NCBI RefSeq assembly: GCF_030341905.1 | Contig: NZ_JATAAF010000018.1 | Coordinates: forward strand, 1-54,858 | Reading direction: 5' to 3' | Length of the DNA: 54,858 nt | Origin: Porticoccus sp. W117 | GTDB taxonomy: Bacteria > Pseudomonadota > Gammaproteobacteria > Pseudomonadales > Porticoccaceae | Shown here: positions 43,545 through 51,269 of the stretch, piece by piece | How positions within the stretch are numbered: position 1 is the first letter of the stretch | How the letters are laid out: each line of letters starts with the position of its first letter | The notes under the pieces: model-generated | Seen by the model: only the letters and a program-made list of their open reading frames with translations | The model's database searches: none | What the model was told of the DNA's origin: nothing | Program-made: the position numbers and the translations under genes

Positions 43545-44675
43545 ATGACACTGAACAACTCTTGTTTAAGTTTAAATACCACGGAAGAACTGATCGACGA
43601 AATCCGCCAGGGGCGCATGGTGATCCTGATGGACGATGAGGATCGCGAAAACGAAGGCGACCTGGTGATGGCCGCATCCCAGGTGCGCCCGGAAGACATC
43701 AACTTTATGGCCACCGAGGGCCGCGGTTTGGTGTGCATGCCCATGAGCCGGGAGCGATGCGAGCAGCTCAACCTGCCATTGATGGTGGGCACCGCCGGTG
43801 GTCGTTTTGGTACCAATTTCACCCTGTCTATTGAAGCGGCAGAAGGCGTGACAACAGGTATTTCCGCAGCGGATCGCGCTCGCACCATCCAGGCGGCGGT
43901 GGCACCCAATGCTACGCCGATTGATATCGTTCAGCCGGGCCATATCTTTCCGATTATGGCGCAGCCCGGTGGCGTGCTGAGTCGTGCCGGACATACCGAA
44001 GCCAGCTGCGACTTATCCCGCCTTGCCGGTTATGAATCCGCGGCAGTGATCGTGGAGATCATGAACGAGGACGGCACCATGGCGCGCCGCCCGGATCTGG
44101 AAAAATTTGCCAAAAAGCACAACCTGAAAATTGGCACCATCGCCGATCTTATTCACTATCGCATCGCCACCGAAAAAACCGTGGAATGCATCGCCAGCCG
44201 CGAAATCAACACCGGTTATGGTGATTTTCAGCTGCACACCTACCTGGATGTGGCGCGAGGCGAAAAACACTTCGCCTTTGTAAAAGGCGATCTGGATGGA
44301 GAGCCACCGTTGGTAAGGGTGCATGTGGGGAATACACTTAAAGACGTGTTTACACTGCACAAGCCCAATAGCACTCACGCCAGCTGGACTTTCCCCAAGG
44401 CCATGCAAACAGTCGCCAGTGAAGGGCGCGGTGTGGTGGTGCTGTTATGTCATGAAGAGAGCGCCGACGATGTGGAGCAGCAGCTGCAACACCTGTTTGA
44501 TGAAGCGCCGGTCAGCAACAGCAAGGCGCCCATGGTATACCAGCAGGTAGGCACCGGCTCGCAAATACTGCGGGAGCTGGGCGTTACCAAAATGCGCTTG
44601 CTGAGTGCCCCGTTTAAATTCCCCGCGCTTTCCGGTTTCGACCTGGAAGTGGTGGAAATGATCGATACAGAGTAA
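43545..44675 (+). CDS. ribBA: DHBP synthase with degenerate GTP cyclohydrolase II domain
   Basis: It makes 3,4-dihydroxy-2-butanone 4-phosphate from ribulose 5-phosphate. The 376-residue protein begins at ATG 43545. The RibB domain (about 1-205) shows MVILMDDEDRENEGDLVMAA, HTEASCDLSRLAG and EIMNEDGTMARRPDL. The C-terminal half resembles RibA but lacks the zinc-binding cysteines of GTP cyclohydrolase II, unlike the separate RibA at 47619 (C54, C65, C67). It is thus probably a RibB enzyme with a non-catalytic tail, common in Pseudomonas-type bacteria. The start is 13 bp after ribC. Confidence 0.95.
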   Translation: MTLNNSCLSLNTTEELIDEIRQGRMVILMDDEDRENEGDLVMAASQVRPEDINFMATEGRGLVCMPMSRERCEQLNLPLMVGTAGGRFGTNFTLSIEAAEGVTTGISAADRARTIQAAVAPNATPIDIVQPGHIFPIMAQPGGVLSRAGHTEASCDLSRLAGYESAAVIVEIMNEDGTMARRPDLEKFAKKHNLKIGTIADLIHYRIATEKTVECIASREINTGYGDFQLHTYLDVARGEKHFAFVKGDLDGEPPLVRVHVGNTLKDVFTLHKPNSTHASWTFPKAMQTVASEGRGVVVLLCHEESADDVEQQLQHLFDEAPVSNSKAPMVYQQVGTGSQILRELGVTKMRLLSAPFKFPALSGFDLEVVEMIDTE

Positions 44676-44681
44676 ACAGTT

Positions 44682-45152
44682 ATGAGTGAATACCGCCCGG
44701 ACGAAGGCAGTTTTGATATTGGCGAAGCGCGCATTGCCATTGTTGTAGCGCGCTGGAACGGTGAAATTACCGAAGGCTTGTTGACTGGTGCACGCCGCGC
44801 TCTGGCGCGCCACGGTTTTGACGAGCACAACCTGGAAGTATTCCGTGTACCCGGTGCTTTTGAGCTGCCACTGGCAACGCAAAAGGTACTCGATACCAGT
44901 CGCTTTGATGCGGTGCTGGCACTGGGCTGCGTGATTCGCGGCGATACCCCCCACTTCGACTACGTGTGTGCGGAAACCACTCGCGGTCTTGGCGAAGTAT
45001 CCCTGAAAGAGGGCAAAGTGGTGGCCTTCGGCCTGCTGACCACCGACACACTGGAACAGGCGCAGCTGCGCTCTGCGGACAACGAAGAAAATAAGGGTGA
45101 AGAAGCGGCGCTGACGGCGTTGGAAATGCTGACCTTGTTTCGGAATTTATAG
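44682..45152 (+). CDS. ribH: 6,7-dimethyl-8-ribityllumazine synthase
   Basis: It condenses the RibB product with the pyrimidinedione to give the lumazine, and usually assembles as a pentamer or 60-mer capsid. The 156-residue protein carries VVARWNGEITEGLL, VPGAFELPLATQK, ALGCVIRGDTPHFDYVCAETTRG and FGLLTTDTLEQA. The core is 6 bp after ribBA. E. coli names this ribE. A palindromic repeat separates it from nusB. Confidence 0.97.
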   Translation: MSEYRPDEGSFDIGEARIAIVVARWNGEITEGLLTGARRALARHGFDEHNLEVFRVPGAFELPLATQKVLDTSRFDAVLALGCVIRGDTPHFDYVCAETTRGLGEVSLKEGKVVAFGLLTTDTLEQAQLRSADNEENKGEEAALTALEMLTLFRNL

Positions 45153-45191
45153 TTTAGAAATCTATAGTTCCGCAACCTTTAAGTAATTACC

Positions 45192-45275
45192 GTCATCCTG
45201 AGCGGCGCAGCCGCGTGAGGATCTCACAACTCTCAAACGCCGAGATCCTCACGTCGCTTCGCTCCTCAGGATGAC
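45192..45275. repeat. GTCATCCTGAG palindromic repeat, copy 1
   Basis: Outer arms GTCATCCTGAG/CTCAGGATGAC and inner GTGAGGATCTC/GAGATCCTCAC form a foldback of 84 bp. It lies in the ribH–nusB gap and shares its design with 46704-46793. Confidence 0.8.
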
Positions 45276-45294
45276 AAACTGAAGAGAGAAAAAC

Positions 45295-45732
45295 GTGAGC
45301 ACACCATCACAGCGCAAAAAAGCCCGCCACTTGTTGGTGCAGGCGCTTTACCAGTGGCATATGAGCGGCAGCTCCCTGGTGGACATCGAAGCGGAATTTC
45401 ACACCGACCACGATATGAAAAAACTGGACGGCGATTACTTCCGGGAGATTCTCCACGGCGTTGCCAAACAGGCGGATACCATTGAGGCCACCTACAAACC
45501 CCATCTGGATCGCGCAGAAAACGAGCTTGACCCTGTCGCACGGGCGGTATTGCAACTGAGCTGCTACGAAATGCTCTACCGCATTGATGTGCCCTACAAA
45601 GTAGTGATCAATGAAGCAGTCTCTCTGGCGAAAAAATTTGGCGCCACCGACTCCTACAAATACATCAACGGCGTGATGGACAAAGTGGCGGCGGACAAGC
45701 GTGCCGCCGAAGTACAAGCCGCGCGGGGCTGA
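45295..45732 (+). CDS. nusB: Transcription antitermination factor NusB
   Basis: It binds boxA with NusE (S10) to allow antitermination of rRNA operons. The 145-residue helical protein has the motifs ARHLLVQALYQWHMSG, DRAENELDPVARAVLQLSCYEMLYR and YKVVINEAVSLAKKFGATDSYKYINGVMDK. The start is GTG 45295; AGAGAGAA lies upstream. It continues into thiL with an 11-bp gap. The order ribH–nusB–thiL–pgpA is conserved. Confidence 0.97.
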   Translation: MSTPSQRKKARHLLVQALYQWHMSGSSLVDIEAEFHTDHDMKKLDGDYFREILHGVAKQADTIEATYKPHLDRAENELDPVARAVLQLSCYEMLYRIDVPYKVVINEAVSLAKKFGATDSYKYINGVMDKVAADKRAAEVQAARG

Positions 45733-45742
45733 CTGCCGCCAG

Positions 45743-46699
45743 ATGGATGAATTCGGGCTGATCCAGCGTTACTTCTCCGGCCTGCAGCAGCTCGCCGATG
45801 GGGTGGTGTTGGGTATTGGCGATGACGCCGCTGTACTTGAAATCCCCCCTCATGAACAACTGGTTGTGACCACCGATACTCTGGTGGAAGGGGTTCATTT
45901 TCCCGCAGATATTGCCGCAGAGCATGTGGCCAGCCGCGCACTGGGCAGCAACCTCAGCGATCTGGCAGCCATGGGAGCGGAGCCGCGCTGGTTCTCCCTG
46001 GCACTGACTCTACCCCAAGTGGATGCCGATTGGCTGGCTGGTTTTAGCCAGGGGTTGGCGCAGCTGTCCCGCACTCATCGCTGTGCTCTGGTGGGTGGCG
46101 ATACCACGCGTGGCCCATTGTCAGTGACGATCACGGTGCATGGCACCGTGCCTCGCAACAAAGCCCTCACACGATGCGGTGCGTGCCCTGGCGATCGCCT
46201 GTTTGTCAGCGGTGTGCCCGGTATGGGGGCGGCCGGGTTGGCCTGCCTGCAAGGTGATTGGGATGTGGCAGACAGCGGTGCCCGCCAACAGCTACTGAAT
46301 CGTTTTCTCAAACCTGAACCACGTCTACAACTGGGCCTGAAACTGCGGGGTATTGCCAGTGCCGCTATCGATATCTCCGACGGCCTGCTGGCGGATCTCG
46401 GCCATATTTGCCAGCGCAGTGGTGTTGGAGCTCAGTTGGACATTAAGGCATTAGAAGCGTTGCCATGGCCTGAAACACTGAACACGGAAAAACGTTTGTT
46501 GCGATGGACGCTGGCAGGGGGCGATGACTACGAACTCTGCTTTGCGGTGCCCGAGAAAAACCTCGATGCACTATCCGCGCTACAATCTGAACTTGCTATT
46601 ACCGCTATTGGTGAAGTCATGGAAGGTGAAGGGTTGTGGACTATCGATGGCAATGGTCAGCGTACAGAACTTAGCGCCAGCGGTTATCAACATTTTTGA
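45743..46699 (+). CDS. thiL: Thiamine-monophosphate kinase
   Basis: It phosphorylates thiamine monophosphate to thiamine pyrophosphate. The 318-residue form starts at ATG 45743 (MDEFGLIQRYF); the upstream in-frame start lies in nusB. Motifs include GIGDDAAVLEIPPHEQLVVTTDTLVEGVHF, LGSNLSDLAAMGAEPRW, GGDTTRGPLSVTITV and AAIDISDGLLADL. It is a member of the PurM-like ATP-binding fold. Followed by a GTCATCCTGAG repeat before pgpA. Confidence 0.96.
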   Translation: MDEFGLIQRYFSGLQQLADGVVLGIGDDAAVLEIPPHEQLVVTTDTLVEGVHFPADIAAEHVASRALGSNLSDLAAMGAEPRWFSLALTLPQVDADWLAGFSQGLAQLSRTHRCALVGGDTTRGPLSVTITVHGTVPRNKALTRCGACPGDRLFVSGVPGMGAAGLACLQGDWDVADSGARQQLLNRFLKPEPRLQLGLKLRGIASAAIDISDGLLADLGHICQRSGVGAQLDIKALEALPWPETLNTEKRLLRWTLAGGDDYELCFAVPEKNLDALSALQSELAITAIGEVMEGEGLWTIDGNGQRTELSASGYQHF

Positions 46700-46703
46700 C
46701 TAT

Positions 46704-46793
46704 TGTCATCCTGAGGCCGCGTAGCGGCTGTGAGGATCCCCGTACTTGGTGATTGCGAGATCCTCACGGTCGCTTCGCTCCCTCAGGATGACA
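46704..46793. repeat. GTCATCCTGAG palindromic repeat, copy 2
   Basis: TGTCATCCTGAG/CTCAGGATGACA outer arms, with inner GTGAGGATC/GATCCTCAC. It fills the thiL–pgpA gap and is the same family as 45192-45275. Confidence 0.8.
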
Positions 46794-46804
46794 AGGATTA
46801 ATAA

Positions 46805-47293
46805 ATGAGCGAAGTGATAAAGAGCCCCACCTTCCCACAATTACTGAAGAATCCAGTCCACCTGCTGGCCTTCGGTTTCGGTTCCGGCCTCTCTCCCAAG
46901 GCGCCCGGTACAGCAGGTACGGTGCTGGCGGTGTTGTTCTACCTGCCTCTGTCGCAACTGGCGCTGCCCTGGTATCTGCTGGTAGTGGCACTAACGGCTT
47001 TGCTGGGCATTTACCTGTGCGGCAAAACCGCTCGCGATCTGGGGGTGCACGACCACCCTGGTATTGTCTGGGATGAGTTTGTTGGCTTCTGGTTGGCCAT
47101 GGCTGCACTGCCAGCTACCTGGTGCTGGATAGCTGCGGGTTTTGTGCTGTTTCGGATATTCGATATCGCCAAACCTTGGCCCATTGGCTGGTGTGACAAG
47201 CGCGTCCATGGTGGCACGGGCATTATGCTGGACGACCTGCTGGCGGGTATTTACAGCTGGATAATTCTGTTTGCGGCCTATCAATTTTTTTGA
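46805..47293 (+). CDS. pgpA: Phosphatidylglycerophosphatase A
   Basis: It dephosphorylates phosphatidylglycerol phosphate in phospholipid synthesis. The 162-residue inner-membrane protein carries FGFGSGLSPKAPGTAGTVLAV (19-39), HDHPGIVWDEFVGFW, and FRIFDIAKPWPIGWCDKRVHGGTGIMLDDLLAG. Three to four hydrophobic segments are visible. Mg-binding acidic residues are in the WDEF and DDLLAG motifs. Element copy B begins 9 bp after its stop. Confidence 0.95.
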   Translation: MSEVIKSPTFPQLLKNPVHLLAFGFGSGLSPKAPGTAGTVLAVLFYLPLSQLALPWYLLVVALTALLGIYLCGKTARDLGVHDHPGIVWDEFVGFWLAMAALPATWCWIAAGFVLFRIFDIAKPWPIGWCDKRVHGGTGIMLDDLLAGIYSWIILFAAYQFF

Positions 47294-47301
47294 GCAAGCG
47301 G

Positions 47302-47584
47302 TAGGGTCTGTTGGCGCTTCATCTCCGCCACTGTTGGCGGTTGAAAAGGCGCCCATCTAGGCGCGAGGAATGTGATTTGGTCATTCCCCTCTCCATGATG
47401 GGGAGTAGCGACGAGCAACAACGAGGGGCGCCTTTTCAGCCCCAACCCCGGGGGCTGAGGCTATTTTTGCGCTCCACTGCGTTGTAAATCGCTTATGTAG
47501 AGTGACTACACGGCACTCTTTACGCCTTGTTGAGCGCAAAAATTGCTCTCAGCAGAGGTGGATATGAAGCGCCAACAGACCCTA
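47302..47584. mobile_element. MITE-like foldback element, copy B
   Basis: A 283-bp element starting TAGGGTCTGTT and ending AACAGACCCTA, with terminal arms of about 32 bp and three mismatches. It matches copy A along its length. The differences fall in terminal positions 6-7 and 12-13 and in the GTAAA/TTTAC inner stem, where both arms change together, and in hairpin apices. It lies between pgpA and ribA, 35 bp from the ribA GTG. Confidence 0.8.
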
Positions 47585-47618
47585 CAATAGCCGCCCCAAT
47601 GATGTTTCGGAGCGTTTT

Positions 47619-48206
47619 GTGACCCTGCAATTTGTGGAATCCTCACAACTTCCCACACAATTTGGCGTATTTGCCATTCATGGCTTTGACGACCGCGCCA
47701 ACAACAAAGAGCATATTGCACTTTCTATGGGAGATCTGTCCGGCGATGAGCCGGTTCTGATGCGAGTGCATTCCGAATGCCTGACCGGCGATGCACTGTT
47801 TTCCCAGCGCTGTGATTGTGGCTCGCAACTGCAAACCGCCATGGAAAGAATTGCTGCCGAGGGTCGTGGTGTGATCCTGTACCTGCGTCAGGAGGGGCGT
47901 GGCATTGGCCTGCTTAACAAGATTAAGGCCTACAACCTTCAGGACGCCGGTCACGATACCGTGGAAGCCAATGAGAAACTGGGCTTCGGCGCGGATATGC
48001 GCGACTACAGCATTTGCCAGCCGATGCTGGAGCACTTGCAGATCAGCAAGGTAAAGCTGATGACCAATAACCCCCGCAAAGTGAAGGCCATTTCAGATCA
48101 TGGCGTGGAAGTTGTAGAGCGAGTGCCGCTGCAGTCTGGCTGCAACCCCCACAATGCCAAATATCTGGCTACCAAGGCGGGTAAGCTGGGGCACCTGTTT
48201 GATTAG
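47619..48206 (+). CDS. ribA: GTP cyclohydrolase II
   Basis: It opens GTP to diaminohydroxyphosphoribosylaminopyrimidine, formate and pyrophosphate, the first committed flavin step. The 195-residue protein matches E. coli RibA. Zinc cysteines C54, C65 and C67 ([20 protein letters not shown]) are present, with [21 protein letters not shown] and NNPRKVKAI. The start is GTG with CGGAG upstream. This is the catalytic cyclohydrolase of the window, as the RibBA tail lacks the zinc site. Confidence 0.97.
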   Translation: MTLQFVESSQLPTQFGVFAIHGFDDRANNKEHIALSMGDLSGDEPVLMRVHSECLTGDALFSQRCDCGSQLQTAMERIAAEGRGVILYLRQEGRGIGLLNKIKAYNLQDAGHDTVEANEKLGFGADMRDYSICQPMLEHLQISKVKLMTNNPRKVKAISDHGVEVVERVPLQSGCNPHNAKYLATKAGKLGHLFD

Positions 48207-48238
48207 AAAGTTGACTGAGTGAACGTTCTTCAGAACGC

Positions 48239-48265
48239 AAAAGCCCGGCTCGAAGCCGGGCTTTT
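48239..48265. terminator. Bidirectional terminator after ribA
   Basis: AAAAGCCCGGCT-CGA-AGCCGGGCTTTT is a perfect 12-bp stem with T-runs in both directions. It ends the rib series and the convergent DUF6316 transcript. Confidence 0.9.
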
Positions 48266-48286
48266 CGATTTTGCTGATGATTTGCC

Positions 48287-48520
48287 TCAGGTGCCGAACT
48301 TGGTGCCTGTGGTAAAGAACTGCAGTGATGACGGGTCGGCGCGGGTTACAAACTCGATGTAATCACTTACCCCGGCCTGAGCTTGAGGTTTGGAGTCATA
48401 CGGGCCCACTGCAGCACCTTCTCTGGTGGCAAAAAACCAGAAATTGTGCAAATTAAAAAAACGTTCACTGCGTACCGGAACCGGTTGGGCAGCGTCGCCT
48501 TCTCTATACTCTGGTACCAC
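48287..48520 (-). CDS. DUF6316 family small protein
   Basis: A 77-residue protein starting at GTG 48520, with GGGAGGG 7 nt upstream. A longer reading frame from TTG 48598 is possible but has no ribosome site. The core RSERFFNLHNFWFFATREGAAVGPYDSKPQAQAGVSDYIEF fits the DUF6316 family of short proteins in Pseudomonas-like bacteria: a basic RSxRF start, W/Y-F-T/A-R-E-G, then GP-(F/Y)-xSKxxA. The function is unknown. The C-terminal 20 residues are not conserved. It is its own transcript, ending at the bidirectional terminator. Confidence 0.7.
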   Translation of the reverse strand: MVPEYREGDAAQPVPVRSERFFNLHNFWFFATREGAAVGPYDSKPQAQAGVSDYIEFVTRADPSSLQFFTTGTKFGT

Positions 48521-48730
48521 TTCTATACCCTCCCACGGGTTTATGCTTGTGAATACTGCTTTGTTTTCAGCCAACGTTGTGACAAAAAATTGTGACAAAC
48601 GTTTTGCGCAAATACTAGAAGTCCTTCCTAATATAGAATTCCGACCACTAATTTGATCTTTTTCTGCATCGGAATCCAGATGAATTGTGACTTAATTGTT
48701 ACAGGCGGTCAAATACTCGGTTTAGTGGTA

Positions 48731-50029
48731 TTAATCCTTGCGGCTGAGGATATAAACGCCTTTTAAAACGTTCAGACCTTCCACCAATTGGTTGTCCATA
48801 ATGTCTTCCGCTGAATCTTTGTCGTCACTTTGTGCGGAATCTTTACCCGGATTCGACAGGTGGCCTCGCAGGCTCGATTCGCTGACCACATAATCCGACC
48901 CTTCAACGGGCACAATATCGGCCCGTTTGATGACAATATCTGGTTGTATGCCGGTGGCCTGAATGGAGCGGCCGCTGGGGGTGAAGTAGCGTGCGGTAGT
49001 GAGTTTGACTCCTTCAGTTTCAGAAATCTGCACCACACTTTGTACCGAGCCTTTGCCAAAGCTGCGAGTACCCACCACGATGGCGCGGCGGTGATCCTGC
49101 AAGGCGCCAGCGACAATTTCAGAGGCGGATGCGGAACCGCCATCAATCAGCACTACCACGGGAATATTGCCGGTAATGTCATCGGAACTGGCTTCGTATT
49201 CGGTGTTGGAGCTGGGCAGGCGGCCTTTGGTATAGGTGACCATACCGCCGTCCAATAAAGTGTCGGCCACTTCCACTGCTGCGGGCAGTACGCCGCCGGG
49301 GTTGTTGCGCAGGTCGAGAATCAAGCCTTTAAACGGGGTTTCTGAACCCATCAACTTCAACAGGCTGTTGCGGAACTGTTCGCCGGTTTCCACCTGGAAC
49401 TGGGCGATGCGAATGTAGCCGTAGCCCGGCTCCAGAATGCGGCTGCGAACACTGAGGGATTTGATGGTGTCGCGGGTCAGTTCCAGAGTCAGTGGCCGGG
49501 CGCTGCCCTTGCGCACAATGGTCAGCATAATCTGGGTGCCACGGGGGCCGCGCATCAACGCGATGGCTTCGTCCTGGTTAAGCCCTTTAACCAGCTTGTC
49601 GCCGATCTTGATGATGCGGTCGCCGGCGCGGATGCCCGCTTTGGTGGCCGGCGAATCGTCGATAGGGGCCACCACCAGAACCGCGTTGTCTTCCATATCC
49701 ACTTCAATGCCGATGCCGCTGAACTCCTCGCCATTGCTGCTTTTTTGCAGCTGGGCAAAGGCTTCTTCATTTAAGTAGGTGGAGTGGGGGTCGAGGTTAC
49801 CCAACAAACCATTAATGGCATTTTGCAGCAGGGTGCGGTCGTCCACTTCTTCCACGTAAGATTTGCGAATGTGGTCGAAAATCTGGGTAAAAGCGCGCAA
49901 CTCCTCAAGGGGAAGCTGTGCTTTGGGGGCAGATTCCTGCTCGCTTTCGGCAGCGTTCAATGGGCTACCCAACAAAAGCGTCAGGGGCAGGGCGATGGCA
50001 AGTTGGCGCAAGCGGCGGTTGCAATGCAT
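48731..50029 (-). CDS. ctpA: S41 family C-terminal processing protease
   Basis: A periplasmic PDZ protease of the CtpA/Prc type, processing or degrading envelope proteins. The 432-residue protein has a signal peptide (1-27), an N-terminal helical region, a PDZ domain (about 103-180, with FSGIGIEVDMED and AGIRAGDRIIKIGD) and the S41 domain with S301 (GGSASASEIVAGAL) and K326 (GTRSFGKGSVQ). The 25-residue spacing of this dyad matches Tsp. It follows envC by 85 bp on the minus strand, the usual gpmI–envC–ctpA order. Confidence 0.93.
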   Translation of the reverse strand: MHCNRRLRQLAIALPLTLLLGSPLNAAESEQESAPKAQLPLEELRAFTQIFDHIRKSYVEEVDDRTLLQNAINGLLGNLDPHSTYLNEEAFAQLQKSSNGEEFSGIGIEVDMEDNAVLVVAPIDDSPATKAGIRAGDRIIKIGDKLVKGLNQDEAIALMRGPRGTQIMLTIVRKGSARPLTLELTRDTIKSLSVRSRILEPGYGYIRIAQFQVETGEQFRNSLLKLMGSETPFKGLILDLRNNPGGVLPAAVEVADTLLDGGMVTYTKGRLPSSNTEYEASSDDITGNIPVVVLIDGGSASASEIVAGALQDHRRAIVVGTRSFGKGSVQSVVQISETEGVKLTTARYFTPSGRSIQATGIQPDIVIKRADIVPVEGSDYVVSESSLRGHLSNPGKDSAQSDDKDSAEDIMDNQLVEGLNVLKGVYILSRKD

Positions 50030-50114
50030 GGTGTTGCCTTAATTGGGTTATGAATCAAACAGTGTAGGTTTGGAGGGCGGAAAAGGAAAAGAGTTTCTTG
50101 CCGAAGGGCGCTTT

Positions 50115-51263
50115 TTAGCTTCTTTTCAGCCACTTTGCCGGATTGCGCGGTTGACTGTTCTTGCGGATCTCAAAATACAGGGCGCTGTTGTCCAGGCCGC
50201 CTGAACTGCCTACCCGAGAAATGGGCTCGCCACTTTGTACCCACTCGCCGGTTTCTTTCAACAACACCTGGTTGTGGGCGTAGAGGCTCATGTAGCCGTC
50301 GCCGTGGTCGAGAATAATCAGCAGGCCATGGCCCCTGAGGTAGTCAGAAAATACCACCCGGCCGTGATGAATAGCATTCACCGGTGTTCCTGCTCTGGCG
50401 CCCAACAGCCAGCCATTCCAGCGAATGTCTGCCTGGCGGCGGTTGCCAAAACGTTTGCGCAACTGGCCTTTCACCGGCCACTGCAACTTGCCTTGGCGCT
50501 TTGCAAAAGGCTCGCTGTTGCCTGGCAAGTCCAGTTCGGCAATGGCCCGTTCCAGTTCGGCGATCACCTGCTCCAGGGCGGCGCGCTCACGTTGCAGTTT
50601 GCTCAGCTGCTTTTTGTCGCTGTTGATGGTTTTCGACAGTGCCGCCAGCGCCACTTTGCGATCTGCGATGCGTTCTTTCAGCCCTGCCTGTTGTTGTTTC
50701 AATTGTTGCTGCTGAGCCAACTGTTGCTGTTGTTTTTTGGTGATGTCGGCCTGTACGTGTTCGAGCTTGGTGATGGTATCCAGATAACCCTGGATTTTGT
50801 CATTGCGCGCCTGCAGAAAATAGTCGTGGTATTTGAGCAGGCGATTGAAGCGCGCCGGATCCTGTTCATTGAGCAACAGCTTGATCTGTTCTTCGCGGCC
50901 CATGCGGTAGGCGGCGTTGATGTGTTGGCCAATGAATTCCTGCTGCTGCTGACGGGCGCGTTGCAGTTGCTGGCGTTCCTTGTCCAGCTGCTTCAGTTCC
51001 GCTTTCAGTTGTGAGAGGGCGTGTTGGCTGGCGGAAATTTGCTGGCGCAGTTTGCCTGCCGCTACTTCGGATTCGCGCAATGCTTTGCTTTGTTGATTGT
51101 GATCCTGGGAGCTGGCTCGCAGGTTTTTTTGCAGTTCCGCGATACGGCCTTTGAGGGCGTCGAGCTTTTTCTGTTCGCTGGCCTTGTCTGCCTGCAACGG
51201 CCCGCACAGCAGTAGGCCCGCCAGCAGGCAAAGGGCGCGAACTGTGCTGTTGCCTGCTTTCAC
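50115..51263 (-). CDS. envC: Murein hydrolase activator EnvC
   Basis: A periplasmic coiled-coil protein that activates amidases AmiA/AmiB at division. The 382-residue protein has a signal peptide (1-25), a Gln/Lys-rich coiled coil (about 26-245), and a C-terminal LytM domain (262-382) with NAIHHGRVVFSDYL, HGLLIILDHGDGYMSLYAHN and GLDNSALYFEIRKN. As in the family, the metal-site residues of active LytM are not fully kept, so it is an activator, not an enzyme. GTG start, 6 bp after gpmI. Confidence 0.94.
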   Translation of the reverse strand: MKAGNSTVRALCLLAGLLLCGPLQADKASEQKKLDALKGRIAELQKNLRASSQDHNQQSKALRESEVAAGKLRQQISASQHALSQLKAELKQLDKERQQLQRARQQQQEFIGQHINAAYRMGREEQIKLLLNEQDPARFNRLLKYHDYFLQARNDKIQGYLDTITKLEHVQADITKKQQQQLAQQQQLKQQQAGLKERIADRKVALAALSKTINSDKKQLSKLQRERAALEQVIAELERAIAELDLPGNSEPFAKRQGKLQWPVKGQLRKRFGNRRQADIRWNGWLLGARAGTPVNAIHHGRVVFSDYLRGHGLLIILDHGDGYMSLYAHNQVLLKETGEWVQSGEPISRVGSSGGLDNSALYFEIRKNSQPRNPAKWLKRS

Positions 51264-51269
51264 AAGCAG

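Noticed and set aside
48521-48598. DUF6316 gene extended to TTG 48598
   Set aside because: GGGAGGG 7 nt before GTG 48520 supports the shorter form, and conservation starts there.
48575-48600. CRP/Vfr-like site (two TTGTGACAAA words)
   Set aside because: The words are direct rather than inverted repeats, so they do not form a CRP dyad.
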